From the NCBI GenBank assembly GCA_964451925.1, contig CAYVKA010000002.1, positions 62,001 to 126,000 of the forward strand: a stretch of DNA of 64,000 nucleotides, read 5' to 3'. The DNA is from Nevskia sp964451925 (GTDB taxonomy: Bacteria; Pseudomonadota; Gammaproteobacteria; Nevskiales; Nevskiaceae). Made by a program: the position numbers and the translations under genes. Position 1 is the stretch's first letter. Every line of letters begins with the position of its first letter. Positions 51,691 through 58,987 of this stretch are shown piece by piece. Under the pieces are notes generated by a model. The model was not told where the DNA came from. It saw only the letters and a list, made by a program, of their open reading frames with translations, and ran no database searches.

Positions 51691-52328
51691 TCGGCAAAAA
51701 GAAAGGGAAGAGGCTCGCCAAAGCCCGCCCGCTCGACCAGAAGGCCACGTGGTTCCGCTGGAGCCCCAAGATAAAGGCCGAGGTCCGGATGGTCGCGCAC
51801 CAGCGTGACCTGGCCGACTGGGCGGAGGCGCGGCCGGAGGTGGTCAGCTTCGAATTCGGGGGGATGGAAATTCCCCTGCCGGGGCACCATCCCAAGTCCA
51901 TCGCAGTCGACATGCGCGTCGTGTACGGCAACGGCGTCCAGGGCGCGGTGGTCTACCTCGGCCAGGCCAAGCAGGAGGATCCCCTCAGGACCGCTATCTG
52001 CGCGCAATCCGAAAAACTGCACTTGGACGTGGTGATCCTCGACCAAGACCACTTCCAGAAAAACGCGCCGTACTACCGCACCTGGCGGCAGATGGTCCGT
52101 TATCTCCACCGCCGGGAAGACCCGTCGCGCATGCCGGCGATAGACCAGATCCTGGCCTTGTTCGACGGCAAGCAGAAGTACCGCCTGGACGCCGTTGCCA
52201 TGAAGCTCAAATTGGATCCGTACACGACGGCGATCTGCGTGGCCTACCTCGTGCACGGCGGGCAGCTGGCGATGGACACGAGCGACGGCGTTTATGACGC
52301 CGCCACCCAGATCTGGAGGCCGCAATGA
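51687..52328 (+). CDS. tnsA: TnsA-like transposon endonuclease
   Basis: A 213-residue protein with the PD-(D/E)XK nuclease pattern of TnsA. EVVSFEFGGMEIP precedes Asp75 (SIAVDMRVVY), and LGQAK (Gln93-Ala-Lys95) matches the Q-x-K motif of Tn7 TnsA. The C-terminal 70 residues (KYRLDAVAMKLKLDPYTTAICVAYL) look like the winged-helix domain that follows the nuclease in TnsA. The enzyme would cut the 5' ends of the element, giving cut-and-paste transposition with TnsB. It overlaps tniQ and tnsB by 4 nt each. Confidence 0.8.
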   Translation: MIGKKKGKRLAKARPLDQKATWFRWSPKIKAEVRMVAHQRDLADWAEARPEVVSFEFGGMEIPLPGHHPKSIAVDMRVVYGNGVQGAVVYLGQAKQEDPLRTAICAQSEKLHLDVVILDQDHFQKNAPYYRTWRQMVRYLHRREDPSRMPAIDQILALFDGKQKYRLDAVAMKLKLDPYTTAICVAYLVHGGQLAMDTSDGVYDAATQIWRPQ

Positions 52329-54199
52329 GCCTCGACATGGAATGGAAGATACCGAACTGGCCCATCGTCACCGTTAAGGATCTCAACGATGAAGACGCTA
52401 CCGCATTCTCCAGGCGCAAGCGCGCGGCGGAGAAAATCAAGGTCGACGAAAAGCGCCTGAAGACTGTCGCCAAGCGGATGGGCATGCGGGCGGACCGGCT
52501 GGAAGAGATGATGCGCCGCGCCGAGACGCTTCACCCCGATGGGCTCTGTTGGGGGTATCGGGCGCTACTCCCCAATACGAAGCTCGACTACCAGCGCAAA
52601 GCCGAAGAGGGGAAGGGAAAGGCCGGCCTGTTCAACGCGTCGTTCGTCAAGTACCCGGACCTTAGGGACAAGCTGTCCGACTGGTACTTCAGAGGCGACA
52701 AGGACAATGGCAACAAGCCGTTACGGAGGATGGAGATTCACCGTAAATGGCTGGAGTGGCTGATTACCCAGGGGCACAGCGTCGAGTCTTGGCCATTCAC
52801 GGTTCCCGACCGGGGGATGAGGACGTTGCACCGATTCTTTAAGGCGCTGGACGATGAAAGGCCGGCGGCGGGAGTTCTCAGCGCGGTTGCCGTCGGGGTT
52901 CGCTCGGCGTTCTTAAGCGATGCTACCGGTAAGCCGATCAACAAGGCCTATCGCTTCCTTGAGGGCATCCAGATCGACGGCCACAAGATCGACGCCTTCG
53001 GCACGGTCGTTATTCCGCAGGCTTTCGCACCGCCCTTGTTGATCCAGCTGCAAGATGTGTGGATGGTCGACATCGTGTGCGAGACCGGCCCGCCACTCGG
53101 ATGCATGGTCGCGCTCACCGGCAACTACAACGCGGACGACGTCAAAATCTGCGTGGCGAGAGCGCTGGGCCTGATCGACGTGCCGGTCGGCGAGGAGATC
53201 AAGTGGTTGCCGGCGCACTACCTGCCGGAGCTGAAGTGGATCGCCTTCGACAAAATCAGCATGGACCGCGCCTTGGCGCACCAGGCGGATGATCTGCACG
53301 CGGCGCTTTGTGGAAACCTCAACGCGGAAATCCTGTTCGACCGTGCCCATGACCCGAAGAAGAGGCCTCACGTCGAGGCGTTTCACTCTCTGCTCGAAGA
53401 GAGGGGTTTCCGCCTGCTGCCGACGGGGTACCGGATGTCTCCCGGCAAATGGGACAAGGACCATGCGGTCAAGCTCGCCAAGCAACGGCGGATCACGGTC
53501 GAGGACCTGGATGAGGTTCTCAAGCGAGCGACGCTCAATGCTTTGACCCGTCCGATCGTGCAGTACGAGGGGCAGTCCCATCTGGATTTCCTCACCCACA
53601 TGGTCCGGGAGCGCAAGTCCTGGATCCGAAAGGTGCCAGATTTCCTTCAGGAGCCGGCGTCGGTGCTACGGATCACTTTCGATCCAATGGTCCGGGGGCC
53701 GATCAAGAAGGGCCGCAGGGCCCACGTCAACGTGGCCAACGCCGAATACCGAGGAGACATCATCTCCGCCGGCGGAGCATTCATAGGCCAACGGATCCAC
53801 TGTGAGGGCAACGTGCTGGATGCCCGCACGCTAGTCGCCTTCCTCGACAACAGGAAAGTCGACGTGCTCTATGCGCAATCACCCTGGGACAAGAGCCCTC
53901 ATTCCTACACCACGCGAACCCGCGCGGTGCGGGAATTCCGCAAGGCGAAGATCCGCTTCAATCGCCACGGTGATGCTGTCCAGCAGTACCTCGAGGCCTT
54001 GCGGGCCCGGGTTGCCGAGGCTCCCGACAAGCGCACACAGGCGCGCTATGCCAAGGAGCATGAGCGGGTGGAGCGGGAGCTCAAGGATGCCGCCAAAGCC
54101 GCGGGAGAACCCGCACCGACGCTACTGCCATCGGCTCCACCACAGCCTAAGATCGTTCGGATTCCGATCAAGTCGAACGCGAAAGCAATTCTGGGCTGA
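52325..54199 (+). CDS. tnsB: TnsB-like DDE transposase
   Basis: A 624-residue transposase with a retroviral-integrase-type (rve) core. The likely catalytic triad is Asp218 (IQIDGHK), Asp309 (WIAFDKIS) and Glu351 (RPHVEAFH), with 41 residues between the second Asp and Glu. The N-terminal 200 residues should hold helix-turn-helix domains that bind end repeats; the C-terminus is a charged tail ending in VRIPIKSNAKAILG, possibly the TnsC-contacting hook. Overlap with tnsA is ATGA. TnsB joins the 3' ends to target DNA. Confidence 0.88.
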   Translation: MSLDMEWKIPNWPIVTVKDLNDEDATAFSRRKRAAEKIKVDEKRLKTVAKRMGMRADRLEEMMRRAETLHPDGLCWGYRALLPNTKLDYQRKAEEGKGKAGLFNASFVKYPDLRDKLSDWYFRGDKDNGNKPLRRMEIHRKWLEWLITQGHSVESWPFTVPDRGMRTLHRFFKALDDERPAAGVLSAVAVGVRSAFLSDATGKPINKAYRFLEGIQIDGHKIDAFGTVVIPQAFAPPLLIQLQDVWMVDIVCETGPPLGCMVALTGNYNADDVKICVARALGLIDVPVGEEIKWLPAHYLPELKWIAFDKISMDRALAHQADDLHAALCGNLNAEILFDRAHDPKKRPHVEAFHSLLEERGFRLLPTGYRMSPGKWDKDHAVKLAKQRRITVEDLDEVLKRATLNALTRPIVQYEGQSHLDFLTHMVRERKSWIRKVPDFLQEPASVLRITFDPMVRGPIKKGRRAHVNVANAEYRGDIISAGGAFIGQRIHCEGNVLDARTLVAFLDNRKVDVLYAQSPWDKSPHSYTTRTRAVREFRKAKIRFNRHGDAVQQYLEALRARVAEAPDKRTQARYAKEHERVERELKDAAKAAGEPAPTLLPSAPPQPKIVRIPIKSNAKAILG

Positions 54200-54240
54200 T
54201 TCCGGTCTTACAAACCATTCACTCTTTAAGGAAAATAATC

Positions 54241-55218
54241 ATGAGCAGCAAAGTTGCAAAAGGCCTCCATCCAGTCGAACTGGCCAAGTTCAAGTTGGCA
54301 ACGCCATCCACGGCAGCATTGGAGGAATTCATTGGCGTCAACCTCCGGCACGGCATTCCCGGATGTGTGGTCCACGGAAAATCCCGGCATGGGAAATCCG
54401 ACGGCGTCGAGTTTGTGGCGTCGCAACTCGAGGTGCCGTGCATCTCCTTCCTGTGTGAAGGCTGGGAAGAAAGTCCGAATCTCAGGGATCATTACTACTG
54501 GATGCTCGAGTCGGTTGGACACGAGCTGCGGGCCGAGGGCACGGGTCCGGAGAAGCGCACTCGTTTCCGCGAATACCTGATCTCCAGGATCTCGGAATCC
54601 GGTCAACACCGCATCGTCTACTTCTTCGACGAGGCCCAGCACCTGCGTGAGGACCAGTGGATGTGGTTGATGAGCGACTACAATTTTCAAGTCAAACAAG
54701 GCTACCGGCCACTGTATGTCTTCGTGGGGCAGCCCGAGCTCACGCGGATGCGCACCGCCTTCATCCAGGCCGGAGTCGACGAGTTGGTGGGTCGCTTTAT
54801 GGTGAATATGCTCGAGTACCGAGGCATCCGCGACGAGCACGACATCGCCGAGATTTTGACCAGCTACGACGAGCGCGCCGAATTTCCGATCGGCGAAGGC
54901 ATCAGTTACACCCGGCATTTCTTCCCCGCGGCGTTCGAAGCCGGTTGGCGGCTGGGCCAGATGGCTCCCGTCTTCTGGCAGGCGTACACCGAGATCAATC
55001 TGAAGCACACGATTTCGCTGAGGGCCGACATCGGGCTGCAGTGGTTCATCCCGGCGGTCAACTATCTGCTGATCGAGCACCGGAACGACGTCTGCACTGT
55101 CCCAGACATCACCCTGGCCAGCGTCAAGGAAGCGATCGAATTCGTAGGGTACGTGAGCGCTATGCGAGGCGTTAAACCGCCGCGCAAGGCGGCCGCCGCG
55201 GAGGCAATGGCCACCTGA
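54241..55218 (+). CDS. tnsC: TnsC-like AAA+ ATPase
   Basis: A 325-residue AAA+ regulator of the TnsC/TniB group. Walker A is VVHGKSRHGKSDG (46-53), Walker B IVYFFDEAQH (about 125-134), and sensor-1 is probably YVFVGQPEL. It would form filaments on DNA, link TniQ to the transposase and license insertion. Length suits TniB/short TnsC rather than the 555-residue Tn7 TnsC. It starts 41 bp after the tnsB stop and is followed by a hairpin. Confidence 0.87.
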   Translation: MSSKVAKGLHPVELAKFKLATPSTAALEEFIGVNLRHGIPGCVVHGKSRHGKSDGVEFVASQLEVPCISFLCEGWEESPNLRDHYYWMLESVGHELRAEGTGPEKRTRFREYLISRISESGQHRIVYFFDEAQHLREDQWMWLMSDYNFQVKQGYRPLYVFVGQPELTRMRTAFIQAGVDELVGRFMVNMLEYRGIRDEHDIAEILTSYDERAEFPIGEGISYTRHFFPAAFEAGWRLGQMAPVFWQAYTEINLKHTISLRADIGLQWFIPAVNYLLIEHRNDVCTVPDITLASVKEAIEFVGYVSAMRGVKPPRKAAAAEAMAT

Positions 55219-55238
55219 TCGTCGCTTTCCTTTTAAGC

Positions 55239-55267
55239 GCTGATCGGCCCAAGCTGGGCCGGTCAGC
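55239..55267 (+). terminator. Hairpin terminator of the tniQ-tnsABC operon
   Basis: GCTGATCGGCCC-AAGCT-GGGCCGGTCAGC is a 12-bp stem with one wobble pair, 20 bp after the tnsC stop. Only a short T-rich tail follows. Confidence 0.65.
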
Positions 55268-55457
55268 ATCTTTGGTCGACCCAGTCACACCGAACGGTGA
55301 CAACATACGATGGAGCTGTCGCCACCAGTGTGCAATGAGGAACAGGGGTTAGTCGCTCCCATAGCTCTCCCGATCGACGGCAACTGGCGTAGTGGCGCGT
55401 CGATAAAGGGGGGCCGCTGAGTAATTCATGGGCGCGACAGAAAAGGCCGTTATGGCA

Positions 55458-55485
55458 TTGCTGAAACTTGCCTCATCTCTATAAT
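55458..55485 (+). promoter_or_regulatory. Sigma70-like promoter before the candidate small RNA
   Basis: TTGCTG (55458-55463) and TATAAT (55480-55485), 16 bp apart, in an AT-rich context. Confidence 0.5.
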
Positions 55486-55491
55486 AATTAA

Positions 55492-55586
55492 TATATTCAG
55501 TCTATTACAAACATTTGCGAGAAAGTATGCTGCCTTCTCGAAAGGCATCGACAACACCCGTTTATCGTGGGTGCGGGCGCTTTTTT
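55492..55586 (+). ncRNA. Candidate small RNA downstream of tnsC
   Basis: No plausible ORF. A transcript starting about 55492 would contain a hairpin CGAGAA/TTCTCG (55518-55540) and a second structured part CACCC/GGGTG (55555-55573), and would end in GCGC plus six T residues (55581-55586), giving about 95 nt. Its 3' part is antisense to the last codons of the XRE gene at 55562. The case rests on promoter, hairpins and terminator-like end only. Confidence 0.35.
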
Positions 55587-55828
55587 ATTTGCACCTCGGA
55601 GGTGTACTGGGCTGCGAACTCGACCAATTCACAGTTGCAGACCCGTAGAACCTCGGCGACTGCCACCCAGTCCAGGCGTCGGTGCCCACGCTCATAGTCA
55701 GATACATAGCTCTGCGGTCGCTTGAGCTTGGTGCTGAGTTCAATCTGGGTGAGCCCCGCCGTCAGGCGCACCTGCTTGAGTAGTGCGCGGAACGCCTCTC
55801 TTTCACGGCTATAGAGCCCTTTTTGCAT
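55562..55828 (-). CDS. XRE family helix-turn-helix regulator
   Basis: An 88-residue protein with a Cro/CI-type HTH at about 12-70 (LLKQVRLTAGLTQIELSTKL, QSYVSDYERGHRRLD). A short tail follows (YTSEVQIKKRPHPR). It is transcribed toward the tns operon from just beyond tnsC. It may regulate the element or be cargo; it is only distantly similar to the other XRE protein at 49292. Confidence 0.85.
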   Translation of the reverse strand: MQKGLYSREREAFRALLKQVRLTAGLTQIELSTKLKRPQSYVSDYERGHRRLDWVAVAEVLRVCNCELVEFAAQYTSEVQIKKRPHPR

Positions 55829-55935
55829 GCCAGAACACTAGAATCTGACTTGCAGATATCTAAAATTGGGATAATAATCAGGGCGTTGAGGATGGTTGAT
55901 GTGACGTGCAGGGGCACCATAGGTTTGCTGCTGAG

Positions 55936-56124
55936 CCTAGACGGGGTGGGCCGCGATGATTAATATTCCGGGTGCCGGCGTATGCCTAGACATGCACGGC
56001 CTCTCCGAGGGTCGAACGGGCAGTCCGAAGACACGGCGGGGCTTCTGGGGTGCGGACGATCGAGAACACTGGAATGAAAGAGATCGATTGTGTCTTTCCA
56101 ACTCGTCTACGGCGACCACGAACT
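55936..56124 (+). repeat. Direct repeat, copy 1
   Basis: About 189 bp, well matched to 56910-57097, including long identical blocks such as GCGTATGCCTAGACATGCAC and GAACACTGGAATGAAAGAGA. It covers the leader and first codons of the gene starting at 56090. Confidence 0.85.
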
Positions 56125-56431
56125 AGCGCTACCGCTCAATTTTGATCCTCATATCGAGGATCTACTCGTAGAGACTCTTGGCCGCACAACTGCCTCAGAT
56201 GCTGAACTCGAGGCGCTTCGCAGGGAGTTGTCTAGCAGGCTCGTGGATGCGATGACTGCGGCTCTGGAGCTCAGGGTCATCCCACCGACGGAAAAGCAGG
56301 TCAAATATGCGGTCGCCATCGCCCGGGAGCTGTCGCTGCAACTGCCTCCGGAAGTCCTCCAGTACCGAGATGCGATGACAGTCTTCTTGGCAGAGCATGC
56401 CAATACCTACCGCCGCCGCAAGGCTCTTTAA
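56090..56431 (+). CDS. Unknown small protein, intact copy of a duplicated gene
   Basis: A 113-residue acidic helical protein starting (GTG) MSFQLVYGDHELALPL. The C-terminal part PPTEKQVKYAVAIARELSLQLPPEV resembles a short helical motif seen in DUF3072-like proteins and in tails of some plasmid-borne proteins; this is only a resemblance. A shortened relative lies at 57063, behind the same leader sequence. Cargo of the accessory island. Confidence 0.55.
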   Translation: MSFQLVYGDHELALPLNFDPHIEDLLVETLGRTTASDAELEALRRELSSRLVDAMTAALELRVIPPTEKQVKYAVAIARELSLQLPPEVLQYRDAMTVFLAEHANTYRRRKAL

Positions 56432-56556
56432 GCGCCTGCCACCGACATCGCGCCGATACCTCCATGGGTTCCGGGAAATGCCATTCTTTGCCAGGCACCC
56501 TGTACCGGATCAATCACGGCATACGTGCATAGAGAAATTGCCCAGGATGAACGAAT

Positions 56557-56811
56557 ATGAGCCGTAGCAAGCGCAGATCATTGATCATTGCGATGACGTT
56601 GCACGAAAGCGACAAGCCCTTCAAGAAAGCCGAGCACCGCCGCGAACGCGCTCAGGCCAAGGTGAAATTACGCATAACCACAGATGACTCAGCTCTGTCC
56701 TCGCGCAAAGCATTCGGAGATCCGGGAATGAGCCCCAAGGATGGCAAGCAATATGTTGGCAATGTGCGTCAAATGAATAAGCGGGATCTGCACAAGTTGA
56801 CGAGCAAATAG
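56557..56811 (+). CDS. Small basic conserved hypothetical protein
   Basis: An 84-residue Lys/Arg-rich protein: MSRSKRRSLIIAMTLHESDKP, then KKAEHRRERAQ and a C-terminal SPKDGKQYVGNVRQM. It resembles short hypothetical proteins of this pattern (SDKPFKKAEHRRER, SPKDGKQ) found across bacteria. No function known. No signal peptide or membrane segment. Confidence 0.65.
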   Translation: MSRSKRRSLIIAMTLHESDKPFKKAEHRRERAQAKVKLRITTDDSALSSRKAFGDPGMSPKDGKQYVGNVRQMNKRDLHKLTSK

Positions 56812-56909
56812 ATGGCGAGTCAGAAATGTCTGCGCACCCCGGAACAGACGAGGACTTGCGACAATCACGACAGTATTAAAAAAAACGGTTATTGCGATGG
56901 GGTGCTGTA

Positions 56910-57097
56910 CCTAGACGGGTAGAGCAGCATGATTGATAATCCATTGGCCGGCGTATGCCTAGACATGCACAGCCTCTCCGAGGGTCCAGCGGGTAGTCCG
57001 AAGACACGGTGAGACTTCTGGGTTGCGGACGATCGAGAACACTGGAATGAAAGAGATCGACTGTGTCCTTCCAACCCGTCTACGGCGACCACGAACT
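56910..57097 (+). repeat. Direct repeat, copy 2
   Basis: Second copy of the 55936-56124 sequence, with scattered substitutions and small indels at its 5' end. It leads into the decayed gene copy at 57063. Confidence 0.85.
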
Positions 57098-57314
57098 TTC
57101 GCTGCGGCTACCCTTTGAGCGCCGAATCGACGATCGCCTCGTCGCGATCCTCGAACATAGCTTCACCTCCGAGGAGGAGGAACTCCCCGTCCGCCGCGGA
57201 TCATGCACCCGTATCGTGCATGCCGTTACCGCGGCGCCGGATCTCCAGGTCGTTCCGCCTAGCGGTAATCAGGTCCAAGACGCCACCGCCTACCGCCGCC
57301 GCCAGGCCCATTAA
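57063..57314 (+). pseudogene. Shortened copy of the duplicated small gene
   Basis: The first 30 codons match the gene at 56090 (MSFQPVYGDHELSL versus MSFQLVYGDHELAL). Similarity continues more weakly, and the product then jumps from VVPPSGNQVQDA directly to TAYRRRQAH, lacking about 27 residues of the helical C-terminal motif. It has 83 residues instead of 113. The reading frame is open, so it may still be translated, but it looks decayed. Confidence 0.6.
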
Positions 57315-57347
57315 GCTCTCGCCGGCCGTTCAGCGTCGCCCACCGCC

Positions 57348-57698
57348 ATGGGACGCAAGGGACGCCAGTCTCTGCCCTGGACCCCCATTGTCGGGGCCAG
57401 GGCGGCAGCTGGGCTCCTCTGGCTGGAGCGGACCGCCGGACCTCGCGCCGTGCAGAAATTCCTTGGCGGAAAACTCCGGCACCCCCGATTCGGCGGTCGC
57501 TACCTGACGGGCATCACCGGCATTCCCGAGGGGCGCGCCGTCATCGGCGATCTGCTCAGGCAGCTGCGCCGCGGCGAGACCATTCCCCTTTGCGATATCG
57601 ACAGCTACTACGCCGCTGGCAAGCGCTGGCCGCTGGGCATGGCGGTGTGGCAGGGAAAGCTCGTGGACGTGTGGCCGAACCATCGCACCCACCACTGA
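57348..57698 (+). CDS. Unknown protein
   Basis: A 116-residue basic protein starting MGRKGRQSLPWTPIVGARAA. It has a hydrophobic-leaning region near 15-30 (ARAAAGLLWLE), a Gly/Arg-rich middle (FGGRYLTGITGIPEGRAV) and a C-terminal DIDSYYAAGKRWPLGMAVWQGKL. No family recognised. It is followed after 7 bp by the paralogous pair at 57706/58044 and is probably in the same operon. Confidence 0.5.
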   Translation: MGRKGRQSLPWTPIVGARAAAGLLWLERTAGPRAVQKFLGGKLRHPRFGGRYLTGITGIPEGRAVIGDLLRQLRRGETIPLCDIDSYYAAGKRWPLGMAVWQGKLVDVWPNHRTHH

Positions 57699-57705
57699 GA
57701 AAACC

Positions 57706-58047
57706 ATGAGCGAAAATGAAGATGTTACGAACGCCCTGTTGTTTTCCGCGGACCCTACGTCGGTCTGGCGCAACGCGCCAGTCGGCGATGAGCCGGAGAT
57801 CGTACTCATCGACTGGACGATTGAAAAAGACACCGCCGGCAACGCCTACTTCGTCGGCACCCGGCCGGAGGACGGCTCCGGCCGGTTGTCGACAGCGATC
57901 GTGGAGCTCGATCTCGAGCGCCGGCGCGGCCGCACCCGGTCAGGCCGGGTCTACGAACTGATCGGACCGGCGGGATACTCCGCTAACGGCGAGTATGTCT
58001 GGTCGCTCTATCGGGTTGCCAACGGCATCCAGGAAGCAAAGGCATGA
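57706..58047 (+). CDS. Unknown protein, first of two tandem paralogues
   Basis: A 113-residue acidic protein. Residues 32-110 (IVLIDWTIEKDTAGNAYFVGTRP, then GRVYELIGPAGYSANGEYVWSLY, VANGIQE) align with the next gene product. The pattern suggests a small beta-rich domain. No family recognised. The stop overlaps the next start (ATGA). Confidence 0.6.
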   Translation: MSENEDVTNALLFSADPTSVWRNAPVGDEPEIVLIDWTIEKDTAGNAYFVGTRPEDGSGRLSTAIVELDLERRRGRTRSGRVYELIGPAGYSANGEYVWSLYRVANGIQEAKA

Positions 58048-58340
58048 GCCCCGTGCGCGGGAGCAAGCCGGGTGATAAGGCCTTTGAGCGTACGATCGAG
58101 CTGGTCGATTGGGCCTGCAAGGAAGGCACCGACGGCCAGCGCTACCTGGTCGGCGCGCGCCCGGGCGGGACCGGCCATGTCTCCGCCCCGCTCGCCGAGT
58201 TCTACCCGGACAACTATATTGCGTGCACGCATTCCGGCCTGATCTACGGGCTGATCGGCCCGCCCGGGCGATCCGTCGCCGGCGAGCAACTGTGGGCCGC
58301 TTTCATGGCCGCCAACGGCATCCAGGAGCTTGAGAAATGA
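58044..58340 (+). CDS. Unknown protein, second of two tandem paralogues
   Basis: A 98-residue protein sharing with its neighbour the order DW-x-KE/KD-T-D/A-G, Y-L/F-VG-A/T-RP, SGLIYGLIGPPGRSVAGEQLW and AANGIQE. It probably arose by tandem duplication; identity over the aligned part is moderate. It may form a heterodimer with the first. Function unknown. A broken metallophosphoesterase frame begins just downstream. Confidence 0.6.
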   Translation: MSPVRGSKPGDKAFERTIELVDWACKEGTDGQRYLVGARPGGTGHVSAPLAEFYPDNYIACTHSGLIYGLIGPPGRSVAGEQLWAAFMAANGIQELEK

Positions 58341-58384
58341 AAATGCCGAATCCATGGCCACCACACCAAATGGAGTCATCGACC

Positions 58385-58560
58385 ATGATAGTCTGGGCGC
58401 TGAGCGACCTGCACATGGAGTTCACCCAATACCTGCCGGCCTACTTGGAGCCGTCGGAGAGGATCTGGTGGTGCTTGCCGGCGACATCGGCGCGGGTACC
58501 GCCGGGATCGAATAGGCGAAGCCTGCCGTCGCCGGCCGGCGCGTGATCGCTTCTGTGCAC
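58385..58560 (+). pseudogene. Decayed metallophosphoesterase gene
   Basis: The start MIVWALSDLHMEFTQYLPAYL is a calcineurin-like phosphoesterase N-terminus (SDLHxE). After a frameshift near 58450 the sequence continues as GEDLVVLAGDIGAGTAGIE, the second metal motif (GDIG). A TAG at 58511 then stands where TGG (Trp) would be expected, followed by codons AKPAVAGRRVIA. Both a frameshift and a nonsense change, and loss of the rest of the gene, mark it as a pseudogene. Confidence 0.7.
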
Positions 58561-58987
58561 GGATATGCGATGCAACACCTTGTACGCGACTAACATACGA
58601 TAATGTATAGTACCAGAATACCGTGACAAGATAGATCAAAGTGCCGTCGGGACGCCATCACGTCCTGACCCTTTAGATTCAAAGGTTGCTGATGGTGGCT
58701 TTCCGGGATAGTTTCCGATGCACGCAACGCGCTCCAAAACTGGCCGTTGGACACCCAACGGCGCGTTTCCAGTGCCATGCGACGCGGGCACTGCGGCCGG
58801 TGCGGCTTTGTGGCCTGGCAGGCGCTCGCTTCAGAGGTTCGCCGAAGTCGGTCGTTGAGAAGTGGTGGCGCGTTGTCAGCGGCTGAACTCTAAGTACGAG
58901 CTCTCCGCATAAACGTATTCGGAGGCAAAAGCACTGCCCCCGATCACGCGTCGACGCCAAGCCGATGAATATCCCTCGTTTCGCTTG
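58561..58987. other. Non-coding right edge of the accessory island
   Basis: 427 bp without a supported gene. An AT-rich patch lies at 58585-58645. A stretch at 58690-58890 has open frames on both strands with compositional coding look but no recognisable protein; it could be an intergenic repeat or gene fragment. A transposon end may lie here, but I could not identify one. Confidence 0.4.

Larger units (their letters stand above)
55219..55561. other. Intergenic region after tnsC
   Basis: 343 bp. It contains the tnsC terminator hairpin (55239-55267), an imperfect inverted repeat GGTGACA/TGTCGCCACC near 55294-55324, and an AT-rich promoter-like segment leading into a candidate small RNA (55492-55586). 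Confidence 0.55.

Noticed and set aside
55299..58605. Shared word AACATACGAT near 55300 and 58593 as possible transposon end repeats
   Set aside because: A single 10-mer match over several kilobases is expected by chance, and the flanks do not align.
58679..58960. Overlapping ORFs on both strands at the right edge of the island
   Set aside because: Neither frame shows a start signal or recognisable domain; this stretch is more likely an intergenic repeat.
48000..58985. A CRISPR-associated transposon (CAST)
   Set aside because: No Cas gene, no array of regularly spaced repeats and no Cas12k or Cascade homologue was seen around the tns genes.
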